Source: Seminavis robusta (lineage: Eukaryota; Bacillariophyta; Bacillariophyceae; Naviculales; Naviculaceae). From it: a stretch of DNA of 64,000 bases. Shown here one piece after another: positions 23,966 through 34,737 of the stretch. How positions within the stretch are numbered: position 1 is the first letter of the stretch; each line of letters begins with the position of its first letter. The stretch spans positions 41,023 to 105,022 of the forward strand of contig CAICTM010000153.1 of the NCBI GenBank assembly GCA_903772945.1, given 5' to 3'. Under the pieces are notes generated by a model. It had not been told where the DNA came from and made no database searches. It saw nothing but the letters and a program-made list of their open reading frames with translations. The position numbers were made by a program, and so were the translations under genes.

Positions 23966-25617
23966 ATGAGCAGCAGCACCATCAATCTTCGCTTTGAGAC
24001 TCTTGATGGGAGCTCAGCTTGTCATGTGAGAAAGTCAAGGTTGGCTTGATCAAACCGCTACTGGCCGAACCGTTTGGCATTGATGTCGCAGAACAAGAAC
24101 TCGTGTATCAAGATGAAACCAGCCAGCTCTTGCTGCCTGATGAGGCAACTCTTGGTCCCTCTCATGACCAAAAAATTCTCGTACGCCCCATGGCTCGTGA
24201 AAGGACGGTTTGCATTGTCCAGTACTCTACAGTAGTCCCAACTCAAATCACGGAAACTCAACTCACTGTCAACTGCAAAGACAAAATTGGAAGTGTCAAA
24301 CACCAGATTCAAGCCCTGTTGGGAGTGGCTGTGGATGAACAGAAATTGTACTTTCACAATGTAGAGTGTGATGATGATCGTACACTCCGCTATTACCAGT
24401 TTCCCAACAATGTTCATCTCCTGTTGATGTCCAATACTCAACAACCAGAGATCAATGTCATTGTAAGGACATTGACTGGGAAAACTATTCCTGTCAAGGT
24501 AAACCCAGGAGAAACTGTCGGAATGCTCAAGATCAAGATTCAAAATAAAGAGGGCATTCCGCCCGACCAGCAGCGCCTCATCTTTGGGGGGCGACAGCTT
24601 GAAGATCAAAATTCGTTGTTCCGTTACCACATTCCTCACGAAGGCACAATTCACCTCATACTTCGTCTGGGAGGCATGATCAGTTCCTTCTCATTCAATG
24701 ATATGAACGACCCCTTGGTGCGCTATCTCATGCTTCCAGAAGCAGAGCGGCAGATCGCGCCATTCCCGGTCTCCGCCATTCACGGGGGACGCCGGTTCTG
24801 TGCTTACGACAACAAAGTGTACGACCCAGAGTCCACAACGTCTTTCTCATTCAACAAAGACTGTGAGATACTTAGTGCTGGTCATCGTGGAGTGGTTGGT
24901 CAGTTTCTTGAATTCATGTGGAGCGCTAAAATGGCGAACAAGGACGGTGCCGTGGACATGAAGGTGGTACTACCTGATGATCTCTTGGTACATCTTCTTG
25001 ATCCCTTTGCGGCTCGCTGCAACAAGCATCACACAGAACAGTGGAGTCCAGAGCAGGTGCTTGAAAAGCTCTATAACACTAGTCCGCATATACATCAACC
25101 CAAAATCGCCCTACGCATGACCAAGTGGCCAACAAATGCATGCATCAACTTTCACCAAGATGGACGATATGCCACCTACACTATGCAACTTGCCTTGAAC
25201 GATCCCGAAGAATACCAAGGGGGGAAGCTCTGTTACTTTGTAAACAACCGACTTCATGTCTTGACTCGGCCCGCTGGTTCCCTAGTGGGCCACCATCGTG
25301 AGGTCCTCCATGCCGTTACGGCACTGACAGGAGGGGTTCGCAAGAGTCTGTTTCTGACGGACTATTCTAATGGGCTTGGTGAGAAAGATGTCATTATCGC
25401 CTCCAAAACGGATGTGGCGGCGTTTTGGGATTCAGACCTTGGAATCCCCTGTACCTACTGCTTTGTGCGATTCCCCAGCCTAAGTTGCAGTGGATGTTCC
25501 CAGAAAAACATGTGCAAGGATTGCGCAGATACATTTGTTGGCTGCCCTCCCTGTCGCATTGTTCAGATGGAATCATCTATTTCGCGCAAGCGGAAGATTG
25601 CCATGGCTGGACTTTGA
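23966..25617 (+). CDS. Ubiquitin-like repeats fused to a 2OG-Fe(II) oxygenase and a RING-like tail
   Basis: Three ubiquitin-like units come first. Unit 1 starts at ATG 23966 ([10 protein letters not shown]) but continues in another frame after about 24026 ([16 protein letters not shown]). Unit 2 starts around [10 protein letters not shown]. Unit 3 is close to true ubiquitin ([40 protein letters not shown]), although its end lacks the LRLRGG processing site. A prolyl-4-hydroxylase-like fold follows: iron ligands His and Asp in NFHQDG (25153-25161), distal His in EVLHAV (about 25309) and an Arg in GGVRKS for 2-oxoglutarate. The tail (about 25450-25556) has eight cysteines in CxxC pairs, with [14 protein letters not shown] resembling short IAP-type RINGs. 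If unit 1 is truly broken, translation could begin at ATG 24190 (475 aa). Oxygen- or iron-linked ubiquitin signalling is inference only. Confidence 0.75.
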
Positions 25618-26408
25618 AGAAGATGAATTACAGCGCCGAAGCTTGTTTCAGGCGTGGCGGCGATGCACCGAACAATCAGAATCACAGCTCGGGATGCCTT
25701 TCGCAACAAATTCAGAAGACGCTTGGGGGCGGCACAACAACTTGCAAATGATCGCCGCTAACCTAACTATTGATAGACACTCATTTTTATGTACCATTTA
25801 CCTGTTCTAGCTCGACGAAGGGTTTGCTCTCACGGCATGTGGGACGGTCGGCTGCTCCTCGTCCGTGGCACATTGAACATGAACACGTCCCAACGACCTC
25901 GCTTGCCTCATTTGACAACTATTCGTACAGACCACACCTACCATATGGTACCTCTAGGATAGGGTCCTTCAATCCAGAAAGTCGGTACGAGAGGTTCCTA
26001 CCGTACAGAACTCACGTCGAAACTGGAAGCAAGGCTGCGGGTTGGCCTGCTACCGGTAGGAGGCGCTGGTGTTCTTCTTGTCCACCATCTGTTGGCAATC
26101 AAATAAATGTGCAATCTGGTCAGCGATTCCTGCAAGCTACCAATCCACCAACCACATTGTTGTGGGCATCGAAGGTCAATCCTGCAATCTCCAACTGATG
26201 GGCACTTCCATCGTAGACAATGTGCTCGACAGCGTCACCGTAACCCGTTACATGGACATTGGCTTGCTTCAACAGTGATTTCACATCCTGCTCCCGAGCT
26301 TTGGAATCCGACCTCGCCAACGTCAGTACGGCCCAAAAGTTGGCTTTCACAAAACCCAAGATGTCGCCTCGTTCATACACGAGAGGGATTCCTTCGTGCC
26401 AGCCTGCT
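25618..26408. other. Convergent intergenic region with an overlapping downstream frame
   Basis: It lies between the 3' ends of the oxygenase fusion and the first MYND gene. A minus-strand frame (26120 to about 26430) is open for about 100 codons with protein-like composition (LVYERGDILGFVKANFW, VTGYGDAVEHIVYDG). It overlaps the MYND stop in another frame and is discussed as a finding. A TACCGGTAGG word sits at about 26051. Confidence 0.4.
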
Positions 26409-27503
26409 TCAGACTGTGCCACAAACTTCCTTGTGATCTTTCCAGTCATTGATCTGACACTCTCTGCCACAGTATGAAACCTTCTTGCATCGTGCGCATT
26501 TTTTCAAGTTGCAACCAGGCGATGTGGACCAACAGACTTGACAATACTCCTCCGGAAGGCTACAATTGCTGGATGCCGTCACGTTGAACCACTCCAGGCA
26601 CTTTCCAATCTTCTTTTCATCTAGATGGTCCATCAAGTCTTCTCCAAACGAATGACTATCATCTAGATGCCTTCTTGCTATTTTGAGCGTTTTGGAAATG
26701 ACATGCAATACCGACGGATGACTCTCCACAAAGGTTTCCAATGTTTTGTCGTCGTCATAGTGTACACCTTTGTCTTTGCATTCCATGAGGCCCATCATTC
26801 GATGCAATTGTTCCGTGGAAACTGCTTCCTGAAAGTGCGATTCCGCCTCTTCCTTGTCTCCCAATGCTGCAAATGCCAGGGCAGTGTACAAGCATTGTTT
26901 ATATTCCTGCAAAGACAACTCCCACCTTTCATCCCCCGTCTCATCCTTCATGGTTTCTCCTAGCACATCCACAGCCTTTTGACTAATGTGGAGCACTCCA
27001 AGTGCTTTTTTGGTATCCTTGTGACGTGTATTGGTGAGCAGATTTTCGGCGTAGCAGAGTAGAATGCGCAGCGCATACAGCGACTCCTGCATGTGGTTAG
27101 GTTGCTTCATGATGATTCCAACCCAAGCATATGGATATGTGGTAATATCTTGGCTGGCCGTTTCCAATATTTGCCAGTAATTGTTGCGATCAAATTCGTC
27201 ATCAGCGGTATGTTCCATCAAAAACAGCCGTCGTTCCGCGGGAGCAATGGCCCTGATCCGAATGGGGATCGATTCATGATATTCCAAAGATTCCGCAGCA
27301 CTGGGAAGAGGTCCCTTGGTCTTTTTGGAAGTGTTCCAATAATGGTCACGGTGTTTCTTGTCGAGCTGTTGGTGTCGTTGTACTTCTTCCTCGGTCAGGG
27401 CTGCGTTCAGGTGCTGCTCGGTGCGGTCCATAGACTTCCACATCTCCTCCAGCTCCGCTACGTCCTCACCATCGTCATCGCTTACAGCATCATCTCGACC
27501 CAT
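26409..27503 (-). CDS. MYND zinc-finger protein, copy 1
   Basis: This intronless gene encodes 364 aa. The last 45 residues form a MYND zinc finger: CQVCWSTSPGCNLKKC, then CKKVSYCGREC, then HKEVC, giving the C-C, C-C, C-C, H-C pattern that usually binds proline-rich partners. Upstream is an acidic start, a basic KKHRDHYWNTSKKTKGPLP motif and a mostly helical region with TPR-like packing (ALRILLCYAENLL, LYTALAFAALGDKEEAESHFQEA). The substrate or partner is unknown; there is no SET domain. It is followed on the same strand order by a close paralogue at 27780-28874, with about 60 % of residues shared by eye. A possible frame-shifted 3' extension overlaps its stop. Confidence 0.82.
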   Translation of the reverse strand: MGRDDAVSDDDGEDVAELEEMWKSMDRTEQHLNAALTEEEVQRHQQLDKKHRDHYWNTSKKTKGPLPSAAESLEYHESIPIRIRAIAPAERRLFLMEHTADDEFDRNNYWQILETASQDITTYPYAWVGIIMKQPNHMQESLYALRILLCYAENLLTNTRHKDTKKALGVLHISQKAVDVLGETMKDETGDERWELSLQEYKQCLYTALAFAALGDKEEAESHFQEAVSTEQLHRMMGLMECKDKGVHYDDDKTLETFVESHPSVLHVISKTLKIARRHLDDSHSFGEDLMDHLDEKKIGKCLEWFNVTASSNCSLPEEYCQVCWSTSPGCNLKKCARCKKVSYCGRECQINDWKDHKEVCGTV

Positions 27504-27575
27504 TTTCTTTCATGCACAACGCTGCCGGTAGCTTCAGTGAGAACAGAAAAAGATCCATATCATTCTACTCTAGAG

Positions 27576-27647
27576 CAAAGATATTAACCTGAGCGCTAGT
27601 AGTGCGCAATCTTAAATCACGAGCGAGACTGCGTCGTTTCATTTCGC
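27576..27647 (-). promoter_or_regulatory. Conserved upstream block of MYND copy 1
   Basis: About 70 bp just upstream of copy 1 match the region before copy 2. Shared words are CAAAGATATTAACCTGAGC, CACGA.CGAGACTGCG and TCGTTTCATTTC. Conservation outside coding sequence in both copies suggests a core promoter or 5' leader kept after duplication. It could also simply be young duplicated DNA. Confidence 0.45.
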
Positions 27648-27779
27648 GAAGACCATGCTGTGATTGCAGCCACCACGGTACTAGCTCTAGCTAGCTAGTA
27701 GTCTACCGCACCGTACCGTGCCTTACCTAAGAGAAGAGAAGAGAAGCTAGATGAGACGAAGTCCTGCCTAATACCTGCA

Positions 27780-28874
27780 TCAGACTGAGCAACAGGCTTT
27801 CTTGTGATCTTTCCAGTCATTGAATTGACACTCCCTGCCACAGTATGAAACCTTCTTGCATTGTGAACATTTTTTCAAGTTGCAGCTAGGCGATGTGGAC
27901 CAACAGACTTGGCAATACTCCTCTGTCTTGGATGGTGCCGTCACGTTGAACCATTCCAGGCAACTGTAAACTTGTTTTTCGTTGAGCTTGAACCAGAATT
28001 CTTCTCCAAACGGATGACTTTCATCCAGAAGACGTCTTTTAATTTTGAGTGTTGAGGAAAGGATGTACAACAACGAGGGCTGTTCACCCCCAAGCATTTC
28101 CAAGGTTTCGTCGTCGAAGTAGGTTACATGCTGGTCTTTACATTCCAACTGTCCCAAAATTCGATGCCCCTGTTCCATGTTCACGGCCACCTGAAAGTAG
28201 AGGATGGTGTTTTTCTTGTGCCCCAATGATGCAAAGGCCAGGGATGTGTATAATTTTTGCTTGTATTCCTGCAAAGACAGACTCCATCGCTCGTCACCCG
28301 TTTCGTCCTTCATGGTGATCAAAAGTTGATTGACGGCTTTTCCGGTAATGTGAAGCACATGGAGAGCTTTCTTGGCATTCTTGTGACACGGATTGGTGAC
28401 TAGGTGTTCTGCGTAGCATAGAAGAATGCGTACTGCATCCAAAGACTCCTGCATCCGTTTTGGATCTTTCATGATGATTTCAATCCACGCATATGGATAG
28501 GTGGATACATCGTAGTATGTATTCTCCATCATTGCCCAATACTGATCCATGTCTTCTGGCAACGAATGTTCCATGGGAAACAGGCGCATTTCGGCTGGTC
28601 TCATGAAACTGATCCGAATGGGGACCGATTCATGATATTCCAACGATTCGGCCACGCTGGGAAGAGGTCCCTTGGTCTTTCTGGAAGTGTTCCAATAGTG
28701 GTCACGGTGTTTCCTCTCCAGATATTCAAGTCTCTCGAGCTGTTCCTCGGTCAGGTTTTGCCTAAACTGCTTTTCATATTGCTCCAGCATGTTGTAAGCT
28801 TCTTCCAACCTTTCAGCCGCTTCTTGAGGGTCTTCCTCCTCGTTGTCAGATCCAGAAGTAGACATCCTCGTCAT
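27780..28874 (-). CDS. MYND zinc-finger protein, copy 2
   Basis: This single-exon gene also encodes 364 aa and is the tandem paralogue of copy 1. It ends with the same finger (CQVCWSTSPSCNLKKC, CKKVSYCGREC, HKKAC) and shares RKHRDHYWNTSRKTKGPLP, AESLEYHES and YPYAWIEIIMK in the body. The first 45 residues are acidic and diverged, with an extra coiled-coil-like stretch (LEQYEKQFRQNLTEEQLERL). The helical middle repeats the TPR-like pattern. Two in-frame methionines lie close together at the start (28874, 28865). Function is unknown beyond likely protein binding. Divergence concentrated in the N-terminus and the linker suggests that both copies are functional. Confidence 0.82.
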   Translation of the reverse strand: MTRMSTSGSDNEEEDPQEAAERLEEAYNMLEQYEKQFRQNLTEEQLERLEYLERKHRDHYWNTSRKTKGPLPSVAESLEYHESVPIRISFMRPAEMRLFPMEHSLPEDMDQYWAMMENTYYDVSTYPYAWIEIIMKDPKRMQESLDAVRILLCYAEHLVTNPCHKNAKKALHVLHITGKAVNQLLITMKDETGDERWSLSLQEYKQKLYTSLAFASLGHKKNTILYFQVAVNMEQGHRILGQLECKDQHVTYFDDETLEMLGGEQPSLLYILSSTLKIKRRLLDESHPFGEEFWFKLNEKQVYSCLEWFNVTAPSKTEEYCQVCWSTSPSCNLKKCSQCKKVSYCGRECQFNDWKDHKKACCSV

Positions 28875-28960
28875 TGGAAGTTTGTTTGTATCGGTATGGC
28901 TCTTTTTACAAGAAAGTAAAATAATGAGAAGAGGTGACTTCTTTTTGTTTGCGACCTTGT

Positions 28961-29026
28961 CAAAGATATTAACCTGAGCCCTAGATAGAATATTTAGTCA
29001 CGAACGAGACTGCGTCGTTTCATTTC
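28961..29026 (-). promoter_or_regulatory. Conserved upstream block of MYND copy 2
   Basis: Matches the block at 27576-27647. It lies between two divergent genes (MYND copy 2 and RPS11, 288 bp apart), so it may serve both directions. Confidence 0.4.
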
Positions 29027-29162
29027 AGTAAGCGGTAAGTGGCAGCCACACAATCAAAAAGAGGCTCCCTGCATCAAACGACGCTGTTGCGATTGTCCAC
29101 CATCGTCGAAGGTCAACTCGTTAGTAGAAGTTATTTGAGTTATTTTAGAAGTGAACATCAAG

Positions 29163-29748
29163 ATGCCGAAGCTTGCAAGAGAATACAACGAGTGCGATCG
29201 TGAGTATTAGCCATGATGACATGGATGCTAGTAGTGGTGGTGTGGTGTCATCGATCTCATCTGTTATCTGTTGTTTTGTGTTTGCAGAGTGGGAAAAGGC
29301 ATACCAGAAGCAGGATGCCGTCTTTGTAGCCCGAAAGCGTGCCATTGGCAATGAACGCCAAAAGCCCATGCGCTTTGTGCGAAATGTTGGTTTGGGTATC
29401 AAGACCCCTGCCGCTGCCATTGAGGGCAACTACGTGGACAAAAAGTGTCCCTTCACGGGAGACGTCTCCATCCGAGGACGCATCCTCACGGGACAGGTCG
29501 TTTCCACCAAGATGAAGCGAACCATCATCGTGCGAAGGGACTACCTGCACTACATTCGAAAGTACCGTCGTTTCGAAAAGCGTCACAAGAACATCTCGGT
29601 TCACTGCTCTCCTGCTTTCCCCGTCAAGGATGGAGATATTGTTACCATTGGACAGTGCCGTCCTCTTGCCAAGACGGTCCGTTTCAATGTCGTCGCTCAT
29701 GAACCTCAGGCCACCAAGGCTGGAAAGAAATCCTTCCGTGTCTTTTAA
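29163..29748 (+). CDS. RPS11: 40S ribosomal protein S11 (uS17)
   Basis: Exon 1 (29163-29199) and exon 2 (29288-29748) are joined by an 88-bp GT-AG intron in phase 1, giving 165 aa. This is the cytosolic small-subunit protein uS17, a primary 16S/18S rRNA binder near the subunit body. Diagnostic stretches are [63 protein letters not shown] and [20 protein letters not shown]. The early intron interrupting the first dozen codons is a common layout for ribosomal protein genes. The N-terminal [15 protein letters not shown] replaces the MADIQTE-type start of animals and plants. Start and splice sites are consistent, and the call is firm. Confidence 0.95.
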
Positions 29749-30017
29749 TTAAAATGCCAGGTCAACAATAGTATGAAGCAAGTGCTCCAGTTCCTCATTA
29801 GAGACTCCAACCTCTTGAACAGAGTAAATGTTCCATAATTCCAACTAAAGTGCCCTTGCTTCAATTGATAATGAAACCACAAAGAATCTAGACCACTGGA
29901 TCGTTTCATGCACGCCAGCTGCTAGCAAGTACATGTAGAGCATTTCCTAAAGGTTTGAGAGAGTTCTATTCTGGATTAGGTTTTACAATACACACACTAG
30001 CTAGTACTGAGTAGGAT

Positions 30018-33000
30018 CTAGGATTGCTTTACTAAACTCTTGGACAGACACTCTTGGATCTGCTTCAGGGCTTCCTCCTGAGTCTGCTTCAAATCGGACA
30101 TGCAACCACTGTGCAAGTACTCCAGTCGGTCTGATAACTCGGAAATATCCTTTTTCAACCGCAGCTCTGTAACTGCCACCATTTGCTCAATGCCCTGAGC
30201 TTGTGCTACGGAACGTTCGTTGGCTTCTTGAGCCATCTTGTCGATACGACTCTGCAAATGGTGCACTCGTCCCCGCCACTCGTGTTCCTTCTTGTCGTCC
30301 TGTTTCTTGCGAGTCCATGAATCCTGTGACGAGCCCATGACACGAAGGATCATACTTTGAACCCGGACCAGGAAACCCCCCTTGCGCTCTGCTGCTGTAT
30401 CGCCAATGTCCATCTGGCTGCGTCGTGAGGAAATGGTCTGAGCTCCTTGCGACAAAAAGGCCATCATGGCGGCAAAGACAAACACATTCACGAGGACACT
30501 CGCCATGCTCACGGCAACGTTGCCGTAACGCTGGTCCCCGGAAAAGTACCCCGCCATCTCACCGAATGCCCAGAACACCACAACCATGGAAGAGAGGCCA
30601 AAGAACACCAACGACCCACGGCTCCAGCCTTGGGCACAGGACTTGAGCCACCACCAACGATCGCTGGACAGTGATGGTTTTTCCTTTTGATGCACGAGTT
30701 GGCTCCCGTCATTGGGGATCTTTCGCAAGAGGTTTTGAAAGCAAACAATCTCGGCAATCAACATGACCCGTGCCCTTCCAAACAACATGTTGGATCTCAA
30801 GAGGCACTTTTCGTAGCTGTCGCTCGCCACGGCAATGAGAACGTTCAACAGAACAATGATAACCTGGACAGTGTGCCGTGAGTTGAGTCGATGCATGCAT
30901 TCCATTCCAACTAACTGTGCACCACACAAGAACTCACCATGAAGCTATAGAAGATGAGCAATATAAAGGCGAATCTAGTCTGAAAGGTCTCTCTCTCAAA
31001 GGCTCCAAAGTCGCCAAGAAGAATGGTATAGACCCTGAAGATGTATTCCGCCTGATCGCACCGGAAATCGGGGTCGTCCATTTCTCGTGCTTCTGGATCG
31101 GAGCAATAGTCCGGGACCAACACAGTGTAGAACATTTGGCTGAACGTGAGGATCATGGTCAGAAGAATGACACCAAACGTGAGTGTATCCTTGGTGATCT
31201 GGAGGCATAGATTGACACGAAGCAAAGGTAAGTTCGTTGTTCGCAAGAAACGTAGAGACGCGAATAAGACCTGATACGCACCTGAAGAATGGCCAAGATG
31301 AATGTTGCCATTTGCATATTGATTCCCTTGAGAAGGTTCAAAACTCGCAGCCACAAGAGCCCCGTCGTGACTGCCAAAAAGTTACGAAAGGAGTGCATAT
31401 CGATAATATCAAGACCATCATCGGGTCTCTGAATGGATCGAATCGCCATAATGCTCACAAAGGCAAACATGGTTGCCGTCAGGTCTGCCAAGTTCCAAAA
31501 GCTCAATAAGGCCCGGGTTCGACCAATCATTCGCATGCTAATGACTTTTCCAATTTCTCGAATGACGAAATAGAAGATCCCCGTGTTGGCAATGTAGATT
31601 GAACGCAAGACAGCGTTTGGATTCCCCTTGACCAGTAGTTTGTTCACCGCGTCACGAAAGCCATAGATTAAAAGTACAAGAAAGGCGGCATCACAGAGAA
31701 TAAACAAAACCGCGAACGGTCTTGCAATGATACGATCCATGACCCTGCGAACTACCATGGTGGTTGCCGCCTCACCCATCTTCTTTTCCCCCAGCGCCAT
31801 TAGAGACGGCACAAAGTCTTGTAGGTAACTGATCTCGGTGTGGAAATCATCCCGCAGTCGTTCCGCACGATTAAGTCGAGCCGAACTGGTTGACTTGGCC
31901 AGTTTGGAACCATTGTTTGTCGATGACGATGATGAAGACGACAACGTTGAAATTTTTTCACAAGTTGCAAGGTTGGACACGATTTCCAGGTAGTCAACAG
32001 CTCGATCCGAGACCCTTCTTTGATTGCATCGCAACATTGCTGGCAACCAACCCCCGACAGAAAGTTTGCTCATGAGAACGCGACGCATAATAGTTGTGGA
32101 GAGGGCGAACTCCCGATCATGGTCGTTCTCGATGAGCAACACAAGCTTTACAAAGTCCGGAATCGAGGCAATGTTGGATACAATTTCTTCCTGGATTTCA
32201 TCGTACGTGAAGTCATCCATGCTCTGGAAGAATGATGTATGATCCATGACATGATCGAACGAATCCACCTCCTTGATAGACTTTGGTGTCTTTGCTCGAA
32301 TGTTGTTGCGTCTCGAAGGAGGGGGAGTGGGCAAAGCATTGGAGGACGATGATGAAGCGAGCTTGTCGAGTCTTCCCATGATTGCAGACAGCATTTTGAG
32401 AGCAAAGACCAGTTGACTTGAAACGCAAACATGAATTGGAAAGCACCTCTTTCGTGCCGGGCCTTCGCTCGTGTTTCGGGTAGCTCCGGGGGTTTCTTTG
32501 CGACCCGAGGAAGGGTCTTGACTCAATCCAAGGCTAGTTGACTTTTCGGGTGGGGATTGGAGTGTACTGCCGTCCATAGCAGCCGCCGTAGAATGCCTCT
32601 TGCTTCCAATAAGACCGGATGACCTGGCAATCACGGCCGTGGACCGTAATGCGTCCAAGACAACCTTGGGTGCGAAACTGTCTCGTCGGCTGGTTGCTGC
32701 CATGTGTACCATGGAATCGTATGATTCAATGATCCACTCGTTAATGCACCGCTCAAAGGGTATTTTGCCATCATTGTCACGAGACATGGCCGCACGAGGA
32801 TTGGCAACCAATAGAAAGTCAAGGATAAAGTTTTGCACAATCAGTTCTCGTGAGGCATCCGGAGTGTTGGAGAACGATTTTGGCGTGGCAATGTCTGGCA
32901 ACCAAATGTCGTTTTCCTTGTCCGCTGCGATAATATTGTTGGCGTTTGAATCCAAATGTTCGGCAATAGCGGTATTTTCCGAGACTAGGTGGAGCGGAGT

Positions 33001-33897
33001 ACAACCTTTTCCATCCGAGACTCGTGCAAAGTTGAGAATGTCACGTCGTGGCAATCGTAGATTCAGCAGTTGGGATCTTACTTGCTGTAGATCTTGGACC
33101 GTTTTGGCTTGATTGCAGAGTTCATGGAGCTTGGTGGGTGGCCGGTACGGCGCCTGAAAGGTGGATCTAATCCCCGGAGAACCATCGAGACGATTGATAA
33201 GAAAGTTTGTCTTGTCGTCCGCTTCATCCGTGGAAGAAGAAGAGGAAGCTGTGGTAGTGTGGGAGTGCTTTTGTTCCCAGGTTTTGTTGGTAGAGTGCTG
33301 TTGGAGTTCGTAAGACCGAATATCATTGAGAATGCTGGCAGCTTGGGTGGTTGTTCCTAGTGTCCGGTTTTCAGTCAAATCAATTTCTGGTTCCAAGTTG
33401 TCATCCTTGTCTATCTTTTTCTTGACGTTGTTGGTCTTGGCATCACGATGATTGATGACGTCGTTGTTGGAGTTTAACAGACACGACGTTCGATCCATTT
33501 CGCTAAATTCGTTGAATGTGCTATTTGTCATCCCTCCAAACGAATTGAGTCCAATGGTATTCCCAGCAGAGAGTCCCTTGCCTCCTTCTTCTGTGAGACA
33601 CAAGGACGGAGACAGGGAAAACGACATGGACCCATTAGTATCAGGTGATACCCCTCCTGCTCGACGACGCAGCAACTTGCTCGGAGAAGTGGCCATGCTA
33701 TTCGAAGGATTCAAGGCACCTCCAAGACCACACATAAGCCGAGTTTCCACTCCGCTTTCACTAACGACAGAGATATCCACCTCCTCCAGCATGCTCGTTC
33801 CTTCCTCGTTATCATCGTCGTCTTCGTCCCGACTCGAATCCATCATCATCATTCTCATCATCTTGCCAAATAGTATTGATGCCGCCCACCCAAACAA
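30018..33897 (-). CDS. TRP-like cation channel
   Basis: Three phase-0 exons (33897-31282, 31198-30938, 30863-30018; introns of 83 and 74 bp) give 1,240 aa. The first 650 residues are cytosolic and low in complexity, with degenerate ankyrin-like units (GKGCTPLHLVSENTAIAEHL, LLVANPRAAMSRDNDGKIPFERC). The channel core follows: FAVLFILCDAAFLVLLIYGF, then several helices (SFRNFLAVTTGLLWLRVLNL), a segment FGVILLTMILTFSQMF, a pore region YTILLGDFGAFERETF, and the last helix with VIIVLLNVLIAVASDSYEKC, a signature of TRP and polycystin channels. Two more hydrophobic stretches and a coiled coil (IDKMAQEANERSVAQ to LKQIQECL) end the protein. It probably acts as a non-selective or calcium channel at the plasma or vacuolar membrane. 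The pore motif LLGDFG does not settle the subfamily. Confidence 0.82.
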
Positions 33898-34737
33898 CCA
33901 AATGAAATGGAAAGCAAATCAAGCTACTAGACTAGTAGAGTAATAATAGAATCGAATCGTTTTTTGGAATACTAGTAATGGTTTGAACTCAAGTCAGTTG
34001 GCACCAAAGGCCCCAGTCCATACGATGTACGATGTACGATGTACGAGTACGAGAACTGTCGATCTACTAGCTAGCTACTGCTTACTGTAGCTTTGACTTC
34101 ACAGGATACCACCGGTACAGTACCACCTGACATAAAAAAATTGAAGCAAGAGATTTGGTTTGAATGGATTTTGTGGACCTGGGTGGCAACGGTGAGTTTC
34201 CCCCGGCGCCTAGGAATCGAATCAGATCTGTTGGCTTGGAAACAAGCCATTCCCAGAAGTTGGGTTTTGGGGCGGTGTGAGTTGTGTGGGGGACCTTCAA
34301 GTGACAGTCCAGTCCAGCCCTTGTACCATCACAAACCAACCCAAAGCCAATCCATCCAAGATGTAACTAGCTAGCCCCCCTAATCAAACTGCACACTAAT
34401 GGATCTGTCTGCAGAACATTGATTCAATACTATTTTGGATGCTGTGCCCTATGCAAGATCCAAAAGCCTGTTTCATCAATACAGTTTATAGATCTACCAG
34501 ATTCACATAGCAGCGCCACCATGCTTCCATTGTCAAACTGTGCTCAGTACTCGGCTACCATGATTTCGCAAAAATAGCCATTCGAGAAGTTCCCAGATTG
34601 AATCATGGTCCGAATTGAATGCAGTAAGGAACGTCTAATCATGTCATAGGCAGCCACCCTCCCATGCATATTGAAGATTTCCAGCTGCCTCACCTTAGCA
34701 GCCAGCAGCCAGCAGCCAGCAGTACAGCAGCATGTAT
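33898..34737. other. Intergenic region with short tandem repeats
   Basis: Holds three GATGTAC units at about 34022-34045, a CTAGCTAGCTA word near 34068, an ACCGGTACAGTACC stretch at about 34111, and CAGCCAG triplet-like repeats at about 34699-34722. No gene is supported. Confidence 0.5.

Noticed and set aside
25490-25810. Frame continuing past the oxygenase-fusion stop ([13 protein letters not shown])
   Set aside because: Protein-like at first sight, but it begins out of frame within the RING-like tail, has no homologous feature and most likely is 3' untranslated sequence.
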